A DNA stretch of 64,000 nt from positions 186,001 to 250,000 of the forward strand of contig NZ_JAEMNX010000001.1 of the NCBI RefSeq assembly GCF_016463975.1, given 5' to 3'. Positions 42,256 to 50,340 of this stretch are shown here, in pieces (the stretch's first letter is position 1; each line of letters opens with the position of its first letter). The position numbers and the translations under genes were made by a program. This stretch comes from Marinomonas transparens (GTDB lineage Bacteria > Pseudomonadota > Gammaproteobacteria > Pseudomonadales > Marinomonadaceae). Below the pieces are notes generated by a model. It did no database searches. It was not told the origin of the DNA and worked only from the letters and a program-made list of their open reading frames with translations.

Positions 42256-43365
42256 ATGAGTTCTGTGATCTTAAGAAACGTCAATAAATCCTACGGCAAT
42301 TTGCCGATAGTGAAGAACCTAAATTTAGAAGTAAAAGACGGCGAGTTCGTCGTGTTGGTTGGCCCAAGTGGTTGCGGTAAAAGTACCACCTTGCGCATGG
42401 TCGCAGGGCTGGAAGACATTACCCAAGGGGAAATCCAAATCGGTGACCGTGCCATTAACGATTTGCCACCGCACAAACGCAACATCGCCATGGTGTTCCA
42501 GAACTACGCCTTGTATCCACACATGTCGGTGCGAGAAAACATCGTCTTTGGTTTAAAAAAATCCGGTGCTGACGCGGAAACCATTAAGCAAAGGCTCGCC
42601 GACGTATCGGAAATGCTCAAACTCAACGACTACTTGGATCGCAAACCTGCAGACTTGTCTGGCGGTCAGCGCCAACGAGTCGCCATGGGACGAGCTCTAG
42701 CCCGTGATGCCGACGTGTATTTGTTCGACGAACCCTTGTCTAACCTAGACGCCAAACTGCGCCATCACATGCGTACTGAAATCGCTCGAATCCAGCACCA
42801 GTACAACATGACCGCGATTTACGTGACCCATGACCAGATAGAAGCCATGACCCTTGGCGACCGTGTTGTCGTCATGCGCGATGGTATAGTGGAACAAGTC
42901 GGCACACCGATGGACATTTACCTACAGCCGACCAATACCTTTGTGGCGACCTTTATCGGCTCACCCGCCATGAACCTAATCGAAGCCAAAATAGAAGGCG
43001 ACGATCTGGTATTCGACCACTACCGTATTCCAGCAACAAAAATCGCCAACGTCGACATGCACGACCTAAGCTCACACGACACGGTACTCGTCGGCATTCG
43101 CCCAGACTTCTTTGAAGACAGCGCCTTATCATCACCCAGTGATAACCTATTTGAATTCAACGAAATACAAGTGGATCTGGTAGAAAATCTCGGCTTCGAC
43201 AAAGAGATCATGTTCAAACTCGGTGGCGAAGACGCTAAAGCCAGACTCGACCTACGTTCCCACGTAAAACGCCAAGAACATATCTCGTTATCCGTGGATT
43301 TAAACCGAGTTTTGTTATTCGATACGAGCCCACAGGGCATGTTGATTAATGCAGGAGAGGTTTGA
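42256..43365 (+). CDS. Sugar ABC transporter ATPase (MalK/UgpC family)
   Basis: A 369-residue ATPase. Walker [10 protein letters not shown] at residues 37-45, Q-loop [16 protein letters not shown], signature [15 protein letters not shown], Walker [14 protein letters not shown] and the His-switch [10 protein letters not shown] are all intact. The C-terminal ~130 residues form the MalK-type regulatory OB-fold domain. It energises the preceding permeases. The ribosome site TGAGGAGAAAGAT is partly joined to the end of repeat copy E. No glycosidase or other catabolic gene follows. Confidence 0.95.
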   Translation: MSSVILRNVNKSYGNLPIVKNLNLEVKDGEFVVLVGPSGCGKSTTLRMVAGLEDITQGEIQIGDRAINDLPPHKRNIAMVFQNYALYPHMSVRENIVFGLKKSGADAETIKQRLADVSEMLKLNDYLDRKPADLSGGQRQRVAMGRALARDADVYLFDEPLSNLDAKLRHHMRTEIARIQHQYNMTAIYVTHDQIEAMTLGDRVVVMRDGIVEQVGTPMDIYLQPTNTFVATFIGSPAMNLIEAKIEGDDLVFDHYRIPATKIANVDMHDLSSHDTVLVGIRPDFFEDSALSSPSDNLFEFNEIQVDLVENLGFDKEIMFKLGGEDAKARLDLRSHVKRQEHISLSVDLNRVLLFDTSPQGMLINAGEV

Positions 43366-43368
43366 TAA

Positions 43369-43836
43369 TTAGGGCTTTAGAGAATCATTCATAGAATAGT
43401 TAATCAGTTCTTGGTGGTTTCTTACAACAATGTTTTTAGACTGAACTTCAAAACCCATTTTCTCGAAGAAGGTCTTAGCAAGGATGCTGGCTTCTACATG
43501 CATAGTCTTACAGCCATTTTTTATTGCAACATCACGGGCATAGGTAAATAACGCCTTCGCCACACCTTGGCGCTGATAGTCCTTATGTACGTACATGCAA
43601 TCTATATGACCATCTAATTCTAGTTCGATAAAGCCAACAATGACGTCACCTATCATTGCCACATACGGCTTGGTTTGCTCAAGCCTTGTTTTCCACATAG
43701 CGTAATCTGGTGGCGTTGGAGCCCATGCCTCTAGTTGTTCTTTTGAGTAGATTTCTAAGCTGATGGAATGCACTGAGCCATGGAAAAGGTCGGCAATGGC
43801 TTTTGCATCGGAGGTTTTAAAATGTTGGATTATCAT
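43369..43836 (-). CDS. GNAT-family N-acetyltransferase
   Basis: A GNAT of about 155 residues from the ATG at 43836 (MIIQHFKTSDAKAIADLF). It has YVAMIGDVIVGFIEL, HIDCMYVHKDYQRQGVAKALFTYARDVAIKNGCKTMHVEAS and AKTFFEKMGFEVQ, the last two being the acetyl-CoA site and beta6-7 region. Substrate unknown. The start is odd: it falls inside the remnant of a ParE-type toxin gene read in another frame and lacks a good ribosome site. An in-frame ATG at 43872 is also possible, within the toxin fragment. This suggests that a deletion or recombination joined the two genes. Confidence 0.78.
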   Translation of the reverse strand: MIIQHFKTSDAKAIADLFHGSVHSISLEIYSKEQLEAWAPTPPDYAMWKTRLEQTKPYVAMIGDVIVGFIELELDGHIDCMYVHKDYQRQGVAKALFTYARDVAIKNGCKTMHVEASILAKTFFEKMGFEVQSKNIVVRNHQELINYSMNDSLKP

Positions 43837-43915
43837 GAGGGTTAAATAATGCAATGTATTCGGCAAGTTCATTTAGGCTCTCAAGGGCTGGTTCCGTCCA
43901 TATTACTTGAGCCAT
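43817..43915 (-). pseudogene. Truncated ParE/RelE-superfamily toxin
   Basis: From an ATG at 43915, overlapping the antitoxin stop by 13 bp, the frame reads MAQVIWTEPALESLNELAEY and then IALFNP, a clear ParE-type N-terminus. It then leaves homology (HDNPTF, stop) after only 32 codons, against ~95 in intact toxins. The lost part includes all the C-terminal beta strands, so it cannot be functional. The break coincides with the beginning of the GNAT gene. Confidence 0.8.
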
Positions 43916-44160
43916 TTAGACATTCTCTCCTTAGCGTCGTCATTAGACAGCGTTCGACCTTCTTGTATCGCCGCTTCACCACGAGCAATACCTTCTAATA
44001 TTTCCATGCGGCCAAGCATAAATTCATAGTCTGAGACATCCAATAAGTACGCAGACGGCTGGCCATGCTCTGTAATAAGTACAGGTTCTTTTGTCTGATG
44101 AAGGTCTGCTAAAATTTTAGTCGCCTGTCTTTTTAGTGTTGTCACTAGCTCTGTTTTCAT
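43903..44160 (-). CDS. Phd/YefM-type antitoxin, apparently orphan
   Basis: An 85-residue protein from the ATG at 44160: MKTELVTTLKRQATKILADL, then KEPVLITEHGQPSAYLLDVSDYEFM, the canonical Phd/YefM DNA-binding and dimer region, with a C-terminal toxin-wrapping helix (LEGIARGEAAIQEGRTLSNDDAKERMSKWL). Type II antitoxins bind and neutralise a partner toxin and repress their own promoter. Its partner is the truncated frame directly downstream, so this is now a toxin-less antitoxin, possibly kept as an anti-addiction or regulatory protein, or decaying. Confidence 0.85.
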   Translation of the reverse strand: MKTELVTTLKRQATKILADLHQTKEPVLITEHGQPSAYLLDVSDYEFMLGRMEILEGIARGEAAIQEGRTLSNDDAKERMSKWLK

Positions 44161-44226
44161 AACATTAACAGCCTTTACTATCCGAAGTATCACTCAAGAT
44201 GGAAGATATGAACAGACTCTTTTATC

Positions 44227-44580
44227 TCACGCCATCCCCGCACCAAGGGTCGCTCTTACTGGAATACCTTCTATTTCAAAACCTTCTAAGCAATGAACAT
44301 TAATCCCAAAGAAATCAGGTGAGACACGCTTTCTGTGGAAAGGGTAGATGCCGCAGCTTTTGCAGAAGAAGTGTCGTGCTGTGTGGGTGTGGAATTGATA
44401 TTCAGTCAGACTGTCTTCGCCCTTGATAAGCTCGAATTTGGTTTCATGCACTTTGACCATTAAAGCATTTTTTCTGATGCAAATAGAGCAGTCACAGGTA
44501 GTGAGCTCTGGTGCATCCGTGATGATTTTGAATTGCACATTACCGCAGTGACAGCTGCCTAAATAGGCTTTCTCTTGCAT
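44227..44580 (-). CDS. GFA/CENP-V-domain zinc protein
   Basis: A 117-residue protein of the GFA family. Zinc-ligand cysteines are visible as Cys10 and Cys12 (GSCHCGNVQF), Cys29/Cys31/Cys34 (TTCDCSIC) and FFCKSCGIYPFHRKR. Members were described as glutathione-dependent formaldehyde-activating enzymes, though that role is doubtful for many. It is a single gene with the antitoxin downstream on the same strand (67 bp gap). Confidence 0.87.
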   Translation of the reverse strand: MQEKAYLGSCHCGNVQFKIITDAPELTTCDCSICIRKNALMVKVHETKFELIKGEDSLTEYQFHTHTARHFFCKSCGIYPFHRKRVSPDFFGINVHCLEGFEIEGIPVRATLGAGMA

Positions 44581-44604
44581 CCTAATATCCCTTTTCTCGA
44601 TTGT

Positions 44605-44790
44605 TTAAAGCAACATCTTTTCCATCACAACAGAAGTGGGTCTGTCGTAGCCAGCATGGGATGTTTCGGCGGTTTTAACAAAACCAAAGCGCGCAAAGGT
44701 TTGTTGGTTTTCGATCAGTTCTATGCGGACTTCCATCACTAGACGCAACACACCTTGTTCGCGTACATAAGTTTCAGCGGCGCGATAGAG
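44605..44790 (-). pseudogene. C-terminal remnant of a GNAT acetyltransferase
   Basis: Beginning right after the stop of the polyglutamine-tailed gene and in the same frame, the sequence reads 61 codons: LYRAAETYVREQGVLRLVME, then VRIELIENQQTFARFGFVKT and HAGYDRPTSVVMEKM. This is the end of a GNAT enzyme (EVRIEL-x-EN and YDRPTSVVMEK are typical). The N-terminal half, including the start, is missing, so it is a fragment left by recombination or deletion. Confidence 0.8.
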
Positions 44791-45279
44791 TTATTGCTGC
44801 TGTTGCTGTTGCTGTAACCACCCTATCTGTTGCTCTAATTGCGCCTTTTCAAAGCTAATGACCCTTTGCTGTAGATTAGAACTAGGAACAACCGTGCTGA
44901 TGGTTTCCTGTCTCTCCATTTGTGTCTCTATGGCCTTCGAATAAGCATCACCGATTGCTTTTTCTGATGCTTCAATCTTCAAGGCGATAGCTTGTTTTTC
45001 TGACACTGGGATATTCGCGACTTGCGTTAGTCTAGAAATTTCGGCTTTCAATACCGCATTTTCCTGACTAAGCTTTTCCTGAATAATAATAAGTTCATCA
45101 TTAAACTGTTTGTCTGATTCGGTACCAAACGCCACGCCAATCGACTCGATCTGTTCTGGCGATAATGTCACCGCTAAGATGGTAGCGGAAGCACAAACAA
45201 CCAATATCGAAAACGCCCCTTGCCAAGTAGAAGGGTAAGAGAATTTTTGCCCTAAAAACTCAATAGAATGTTCCGTCAT
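44791..45279 (-). CDS. Small membrane-anchored coiled-coil protein with a C-terminal Gln7 tail
   Basis: About 162 residues from the ATG at 45279, which has an excellent ribosome site (AAGGAG, 8 bp); a 27-residue upstream extension is possible but unsupported. One hydrophobic helix (residues about 22-42, WQGAFSILVVCASATILAVTL) is followed by heptad-like helices with E/K/Q (NDELIIIQEKLSQENAVLKAEISRL). The tail is seven glutamines coded by CAG/CAA repeats. I do not recognise the family. The glutamine run directly abuts the GNAT remnant, so the present C-terminus may be new. Confidence 0.65.
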   Translation of the reverse strand: MTEHSIEFLGQKFSYPSTWQGAFSILVVCASATILAVTLSPEQIESIGVAFGTESDKQFNDELIIIQEKLSQENAVLKAEISRLTQVANIPVSEKQAIALKIEASEKAIGDAYSKAIETQMERQETISTVVPSSNLQQRVISFEKAQLEQQIGWLQQQQQQQ

Positions 45280-45754
45280 TTTTAAACTCCTTAGTATTTT
45301 CATTACTCGTGCCCATAGGGCAATAATCACATTGATGTATGTTTTTAAAGGAAAATTCACCTAGAACGAGCGTCCGTTGGCCTTCCTTTGCCTCACCTAA
45401 CAATACCGATAGCCTTCAATCTAACCAAGGCACTTTAGTGTTAATTAATGCCAATAAGTAACTCTTATATCAGAAAAACCCTACCTATCTAGCCAGTATG
45501 CTTGAGTTAAAAACAATCTATATTGTGGTTGTTGGCTGAATTTATTCATTAACAACAGGCTTATATTTAGGTCATTGTTTCATATGAAACATTCTTCATT
45601 ACCAAGCCTGTAAAAATTTTCGGCCACCACGACAAAAATTACTCTTTTAAACCACACTCAGCGAACCGGAACCGGAACCGGACCGTTCTGAGTCGCGCCT
45701 TATTTGACGATTTATCTGAAAGACAAAGGCTTAGTAGAGTTATTCGCACCCTTC
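45280..45754. other. Intergenic region with element remnant and palindrome
   Basis: No gene is seen here. Contents: a perfect palindrome TGTTTCATATGAAACA (45576-45591), a short ACCGGA triplet repeat near 45664-45684, and the half IS5-like element at 45690-45754. Confidence 0.5.
45690..45754. mobile_element. Remnant (right half) of the IS5-like mini-element
   Basis: The segment from GAGTCGCGCCTTATTTGACG to the CTAG at 45755 matches the right end of the element at 48395-48656, with a slightly different terminus (TTATTCGCACCCTTC). The left end is missing. The CTAG overlaps the TAG stop of the LysE-family gene. Confidence 0.65.
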
Positions 45755-46369
45755 CTAGCTCTTTATCACCAAAACAACACCACAAGTTGCTAACACACCG
45801 CCAGATACTTTATTCAATAACTGTTTGGCCTTGCTGCCCTTAAAGATCATTCCTGCCCCTGTCGCAGCACAAGCGTAAGCACTGAGCACACCACCGACCG
45901 CGACGGTAGAAATAAGAAAGACAGCGCCAATCTCATAACCAGTGATACTGGTTAAATCGATGAAGGCAGGAAAGAACCCCATATAAAACAAAACTGCTTT
46001 GGGGTTCGCTAAGGTGGTAAACACACCCGCCATTAGACTCGATCTTCCCGTCTGGTGAGTCGGTTGATTAAGTTCTGAGCCCGACACATCAGCGCTCCAA
46101 GTCACATAAGCCAGCCAAAATAGATAAGCGATACCAAGATATTTAATCAGCGAAGCGAAATCACCTAGGAGTAAAGAAACAGTCGATAGGCCAGTTAACG
46201 CTAACAAAATATAGATGTAGTCTGCGATTAATACGCCCCCTACAACCAAAAGTCCCTGCTTCAGTCCTTGCGACATGGACCTCGAAACTACCGCTAAAAC
46301 ACTTGGTCCAGGGATAACCGCGGATAATAATAGTGCAAAAAACAATGCAATTCCTGAGGTGATGGTCAC
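45755..46369 (-). CDS. LysE/RhtB-family amino acid exporter
   Basis: A 204-residue exporter with five to six hydrophobic segments. The family start is visible (ALFFALLLSAVIPGPSVLAVVSRSMSQGLKQGLLVVGGVLIADYIYILLALTGLS), as is FTTLANPKAVLFYMGFFPAF. It exports amino acids or related metabolites. Its stop codon lies in the CTAG target of the adjacent IS5-like remnant, so insertion occurred right at the gene end without shortening it (length is normal). Upstream is a four-copy 9-bp tandem repeat. Confidence 0.9.
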   Translation of the reverse strand: MTITSGIALFFALLLSAVIPGPSVLAVVSRSMSQGLKQGLLVVGGVLIADYIYILLALTGLSTVSLLLGDFASLIKYLGIAYLFWLAYVTWSADVSGSELNQPTHQTGRSSLMAGVFTTLANPKAVLFYMGFFPAFIDLTSITGYEIGAVFLISTVAVGGVLSAYACAATGAGMIFKGSKAKQLLNKVSGGVLATCGVVLVIKS

Positions 46370-46431
46370 TGTATTTCCTTATGCTTACTGTATTGTGGTA
46401 GTGGTCTTCTAAGAAAGACAAAAATCATTCG

Positions 46432-46467
46432 TCCGTTTAATCCGTTTAATCCGTTTAATCCGTTTAA
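46432..46467. repeat. Tandem repeat, 4 x 9 bp
   Basis: Four exact copies of TCCGTTTAA lie about 60 bp upstream of the LysE-family gene start. Copy-number change here could shift promoter spacing by 9-bp steps. Confidence 0.9.
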
Positions 46468-46522
46468 TAGTAACTAGGTAAATTTGTCTAAGATACCAAG
46501 TGCTTACTTTCCTTACGACAAA

Positions 46523-46556
46523 AAAATGCCGACGCTACAACTAGCGTCGGCATTTT
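46523..46556. terminator. Intrinsic terminator of the PL1 lyase
   Basis: A perfect 15-bp stem (AAAATGCCGACGCTA/TAGCGTCGGCATTTT) with loop CAAC, 27 bp beyond the lyase stop and flanked by A/T tracts. Confidence 0.92.
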
Positions 46557-46582
46557 GCATTCATACAGGTTTGGCTAAAGCA

Positions 46583-48069
46583 TTAAAGCTTACCTGCACC
46601 TGCATTTTTCTTAACATATTCAATTACTTCACTTGCAGGAAGTACTGGCATTGGGCCATATAGCGTTGGTGTCCAACCTACGTCTTTAGACAAGGTTTTT
46701 TTGCTGTTTACTTTGTTGGCTTCGGCAATGATATCAATCATTTTGCCATTGAACATAGAACCCTTATCAAAAGCGACTTTGCCCTTCATGTGACCTATTG
46801 CGTTTGCAGGTGTACCGTTTTCAATTTCAAAAACATTAGCCTCTGAATAAATAGCAGAGTTTTTCCCCGCCCCCAGAGCTTGACGAAGAATATTATGCTT
46901 AGGCTTATTTTTTAACGAGTTCACATGACGCTCATATGCAGTATCACCTATGCTGTCTCCTTCGGCATTACCGACAAAGTAGTTATTGTAAGAATGGATC
47001 TTACCATAACGAACACGGGGCATACGCTGCCCAACGTTTTTAAAATAATTACTGTGTAGTGTTACTCGTAAGTAGCCCGTGTCTGCCGTCTTTTTATCGC
47101 TATTGCCAATCAGAAATGCTTTATCATGATCATGGAAATAGCTGTTTGAAATGGTGACGAGATCAGCCTGATTAGTAATATCGATCAAACCATCGTGATG
47201 CTGAACTTTCTGCGTAATTTCATTTTGAGGGAAAGGATACACAGGTGGAAAGAGCGAATCTGGACGATCACCATCAGAAAAAGTAGAACGGTCAATCCAA
47301 ATACGTTTACCACCACTAATAGAGATTAAATCGTATTCAGAATTCCAGCGTCCACCACGACATTTTTGTGGTCCCGTGTTTGCGTTCACATATTCCGCTT
47401 GGCAACCTGGATAACTAGCATCCAGTTTAAAGCTGTCACCTGGATCCCAATCTGGGAAGTAGTCAAAGGCATCTTCAAAACTGATGTTTCGAATAATCAC
47501 GTTTTCTATACCCTTGCCAATAAGCAACATGCCTTTCACAATTTTCGCATCGTCCCCCAAACCAATAATGCTGGTATTAGATGGAACCTTTATCACGATT
47601 TGATTTTTCTGATTTTGTTGGGAGGCCTTACGAGCTTCCTCTAAGGGGCCCGTCAGTTTTCTGTTTGGACGTTTTTTAATAAGTGGTTTGATATTCCAAA
47701 CCGATGGTGCATAAGCATTTTTATAATCTTCGAAGTTATAAGGTGCGACGGCGTAATCTTTTTCCGTTAGCTCACGACCTTGGTCATCGGAGGATAAGTT
47801 AACGGTTCCACTGATTTTGATGATTTTAGGGGCGTCACCTGCTTCTTTCAAAGCATCGACAAAAGCTTTACGACTACTAACAGTATAAATATGCGCATCC
47901 ACTGCACTCGCACCACCAGTAACCGGGCCTTCAGCAGCAGCCCAGCCATCATTAGGCGGTAAAATTTGTTTCGATATATCAGCATGGGAACCGCCCACAC
48001 CAATGCTTGAACACCCTACCATTAAGCTAGCTGCGAGGCATGATGCCACCAGAATTTTTTTCTTCATTT
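46583..48069 (-). CDS. Lipid-anchored pectate lyase, polysaccharide lyase family 1
   Basis: A 494-residue lipoprotein with lipobox MVGC (Cys19). The PL1 beta-helix motifs are clear: IIGLGDDAKIVKGMLLIGKGIENVIIRNISFEDAFDYFP, YDLISISGGKRIWIDRSTFSDG, HHDGLIDITNQADLVTISNSYFHDHDKAFLIGNSD and YFKNVGQRMPRVRYGKIHSYNNYF, the last containing the catalytic arginine of Pel enzymes. Being anchored to a membrane, it probably acts at the cell surface on pectin fragments. The start has GGAGGAAAAA directly upstream; an ATG 33 bp further up is rejected. It is the second pectate lyase of the window. Confidence 0.9.
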
Positions 48070-48210
48070 TTTCCTCCAGAAACACTGAAAATACGCACAC
48101 CTAGTAAGTTCACTGTGTGTATTTCCATGTCAGGTTTTTATTTTTATTAATTGGAATATGGAGAAAAGTCTGCCAGACATTTTCCATATAGGTAGACACA
48201 CTAGCAGGAA

Positions 48211-48247
48211 ACCCATAAAAACAAAACAGCGTTTTGTTTTTATGGGT
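48211..48247. terminator. Long perfect hairpin between GST remnant and PL1 lyase
   Basis: A 17-bp perfect stem (ACCCATAAAAACAAAAC / GTTTTGTTTTTATGGGT) with a 3-nt loop, followed by ATTTTGTTTT on the plus strand. It probably terminated the original glutathione-transferase transcript. Confidence 0.65.
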
Positions 48248-48295
48248 ATTTTGTTTTGATTGATCTAGAGGAATAAATAACGCCTCTTGTACAAG

Positions 48296-49209
48296 CTAAA
48301 TAAACGATTGATAAGCTTCCAAACTCGTCCCTTCTATCGCACAAACCTTTATGATAGCCGGTCGTTGAGCCAGCTTTTTTAAATGCTTACCTAGGGAAGG
48401 CCTGAACAAGTCCTCTTGTCTCAGCATGTGGATAAAAGTCTGTTATTCGAGGCGAGTACCGAATGTGAATAGTTGCTCTATTGTCGAGGTGCTCAACAAA
48501 GAATTCAGGCTTTTAGACCATGCCCTACGGGTCTTTCAGAGAAAACGCCACACTGCGTTGCGACTCTTTGAAAGGTACTTACATTACATCAGAGTCGCGC
48601 CTTATTTGACGATTTCTCTGAAAGACTGAGTCTTAGTAGACTTATTCAGACCTTCCCTAGATTCTGAAAAGCCAATGGTGGATGGGCGAAGTCACTTGCC
48701 CAGTGCGACAACATGAATAAAAAGATGTCACAAACGCTAAAACGATCACCAAGAAGAAATTCTTTGCCTTCTAATTCCTTATCTATCAAAGCAAACATTT
48801 CAGTAATACGCGTCTCGTGAACCGCTGAAATCGACGCCGCATGTTCTGGCAGTAGAGTATGTTTCTCAGGATAAAAATACAGCATTAACTCAGATTGAAT
48901 ACTGCCTGTCAGATAAAAAAGCCATTGATAAAATAGCGTTCTTTCTGGTGTGCCAGTGTCAGGTACCAAGCCTGAAGATGAATGGGCCTCACAAAGATGC
49001 AGACAAATAGCCGCACTCTCAAAAACAACCTGATCACCATCAATCAATGTTGGAATGCGTCCCGTCGGATTGAGTTTTAAATAGTCACTGGACTTTTGCG
49101 CCTCAGATTTTCTATCCACCAACACAAGCTCAAACTGAGCACCGATTTCTTCAAGCAAAATATGCGGCGCCCAACTCGCATTACGTGGAAAATAAAATAG
49201 TTGATACAA
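48296..49209 (-). pseudogene. Glutathione S-transferase gene split by a mini-element
   Basis: The 5' part (49209 to 48657) encodes a GST: N-terminal thioredoxin fold (MYQLFYFPRNASWAPHILLEE, LNPTGRIPTLIDGDQVVFESAAICLHLCE) and C-terminal helical domain (FLLGDRFSVCDIFLFMLSHWASDF). At the codons for PLAFQN-LG an element of 262 bp is inserted, which adds KV and a stop (187 residues). Beyond it, from the second CTAG, the frame resumes: KHLKKLAQRPAIIKVCAIEG and TSLEAYQSFI, then stop at 48296, a normal GST ending. Removing the element and one CTAG restores a ~210-residue gene exactly. The truncated protein may still be made. Confidence 0.9.
48395..48656. mobile_element. IS5-like MITE with CTAG target duplication
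   Basis: 262 bp with terminal inverted repeats GGAAGGCCTGAACAAGTC and GACTTATTCAGACCTTCC (16 of 18 matched), flanked by CTAG at 48391-48394 and 48657-48660. The IS5 family is known for GGAAGGTGCGAA-type ends and 4-bp YTAR target duplications. It has no transposase, so it must have been mobilised in trans. Confidence 0.88.
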
Positions 49210-49300
49210 ACCAGCCTCCGTACTAATGCAGTGGGTAAATTAACCTAAAAAAACGAATAACAATTGTCCTACAAAGATAAGAAGCGTGTTCGTGCCTGCT

Positions 49301-50062
49301 CTAGTCACTCAACAAAGCGGCGGTACTGCCACAAACCGTCATAATGAACAGAAACCACTTGAGATGATTAGGGTTCGCTTTGATAGCAAGCTTAACCGCA
49401 AAAGTTGATCCAAGCATGGTGCCAGAGGCGAGCATTAAACCGGGAATCCAGAGGATTTGGTCATTCCAGATAAATACCCCTAGAGCTAAAGCCGTAAAGC
49501 CAAGAGTACACACCATTTTCAACGCATTGGTTCGTACTAGGTCATAACGTAATGTCCCTGCCAGTGCGGCAATTAGAATAAAGCCTACGCCTGCTTGTAC
49601 AAAGCCACCATAAACACCCGCAATAAACAAGGCAATCCAAGCACTGGGCTTTTCTGTCACTTTAAAGGGTACGGTGCCTTCTGGTGGCGCAATCATAGTA
49701 GGACGAACAATCATAATGATAGTCATGCCTATCATAGCACTAAGCAATAATGGCTTAAGCCATTCTTCAGGAGCATAACTGGCGGCAAAGGCACCAACCA
49801 CACCGCCAAGCAAAGACGGAATCATCACCGGTAAAATATCAGCGGAATCTAGCTTTTTGGCCTTACGAAAACCAACCGTCGCGGCCACATTCTGTAAAAA
49901 CACCCCAACGCGATTGGTCGCATTAGCAATATCAGCAGGCATCCCCATCACCATGAGAGCAGGTAAGGTCAGGTTAGAGCCGCCTCCAGCCAAAGTGTTA
50001 ATAATGCCAGCAATAAAGCCTGTACCAATTAAAAGGCTAACTGTGAATAGGCTGTAATCCAT
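49301..50062 (-). CDS. TauE/SafE-family membrane permease
   Basis: A 253-residue protein with about eight hydrophobic segments and the TauE/SafE repeats: IAGIINTLAGGGSNLTLPALMVMGMPADIANATNRVGVFLQN near the N-terminus and FIAGVYGGFVQAGVGFILIAAL in the second half. The family exports sulfite, sulfoacetate or related organosulfur anions; here there is no sulfur gene nearby to fix the substrate. Single gene on the minus strand, ending 92 bp before the GST gene start. Confidence 0.9.
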   Translation of the reverse strand: MDYSLFTVSLLIGTGFIAGIINTLAGGGSNLTLPALMVMGMPADIANATNRVGVFLQNVAATVGFRKAKKLDSADILPVMIPSLLGGVVGAFAASYAPEEWLKPLLLSAMIGMTIIMIVRPTMIAPPEGTVPFKVTEKPSAWIALFIAGVYGGFVQAGVGFILIAALAGTLRYDLVRTNALKMVCTLGFTALALGVFIWNDQILWIPGLMLASGTMLGSTFAVKLAIKANPNHLKWFLFIMTVCGSTAALLSD

Positions 50063-50340
50063 AACATTGTCCTTAAACGACGTGAGTGCAAGTCAGAAGA
50101 AAATCTAAAAAGGGAACAAATAATAAGGAGAATAATATGAAGTGACAAAAGCTTTTGCTTAAAAAGTTTCCGACATAAAACATCGAACCTTAATAACTTC
50201 TTCTAGGCTGTCTCTATTTTCCGAGAATGAGATGCGTTTAGTTAACCCCTTACAATACATGACTTTTTCTTACGAATGCACACTTTATGAAATGTAAGCG
50301 AAAGCGAATACTCCATAGTACTTTCTCAAGGAGTTTAACT

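Noticed and set aside
43903-44160. Functional type II toxin-antitoxin pair
   Set aside because: The toxin frame stops after 32 codons and has no homologous continuation in other frames; the following DNA encodes a GNAT protein.
45576-45591. Palindrome TGTTTCATATGAAACA as a KdgR operator
   Set aside because: The half-sites are in the reverse order to the classical KdgR box and the site is far from both pectate lyase genes; left as an unexplained palindrome.
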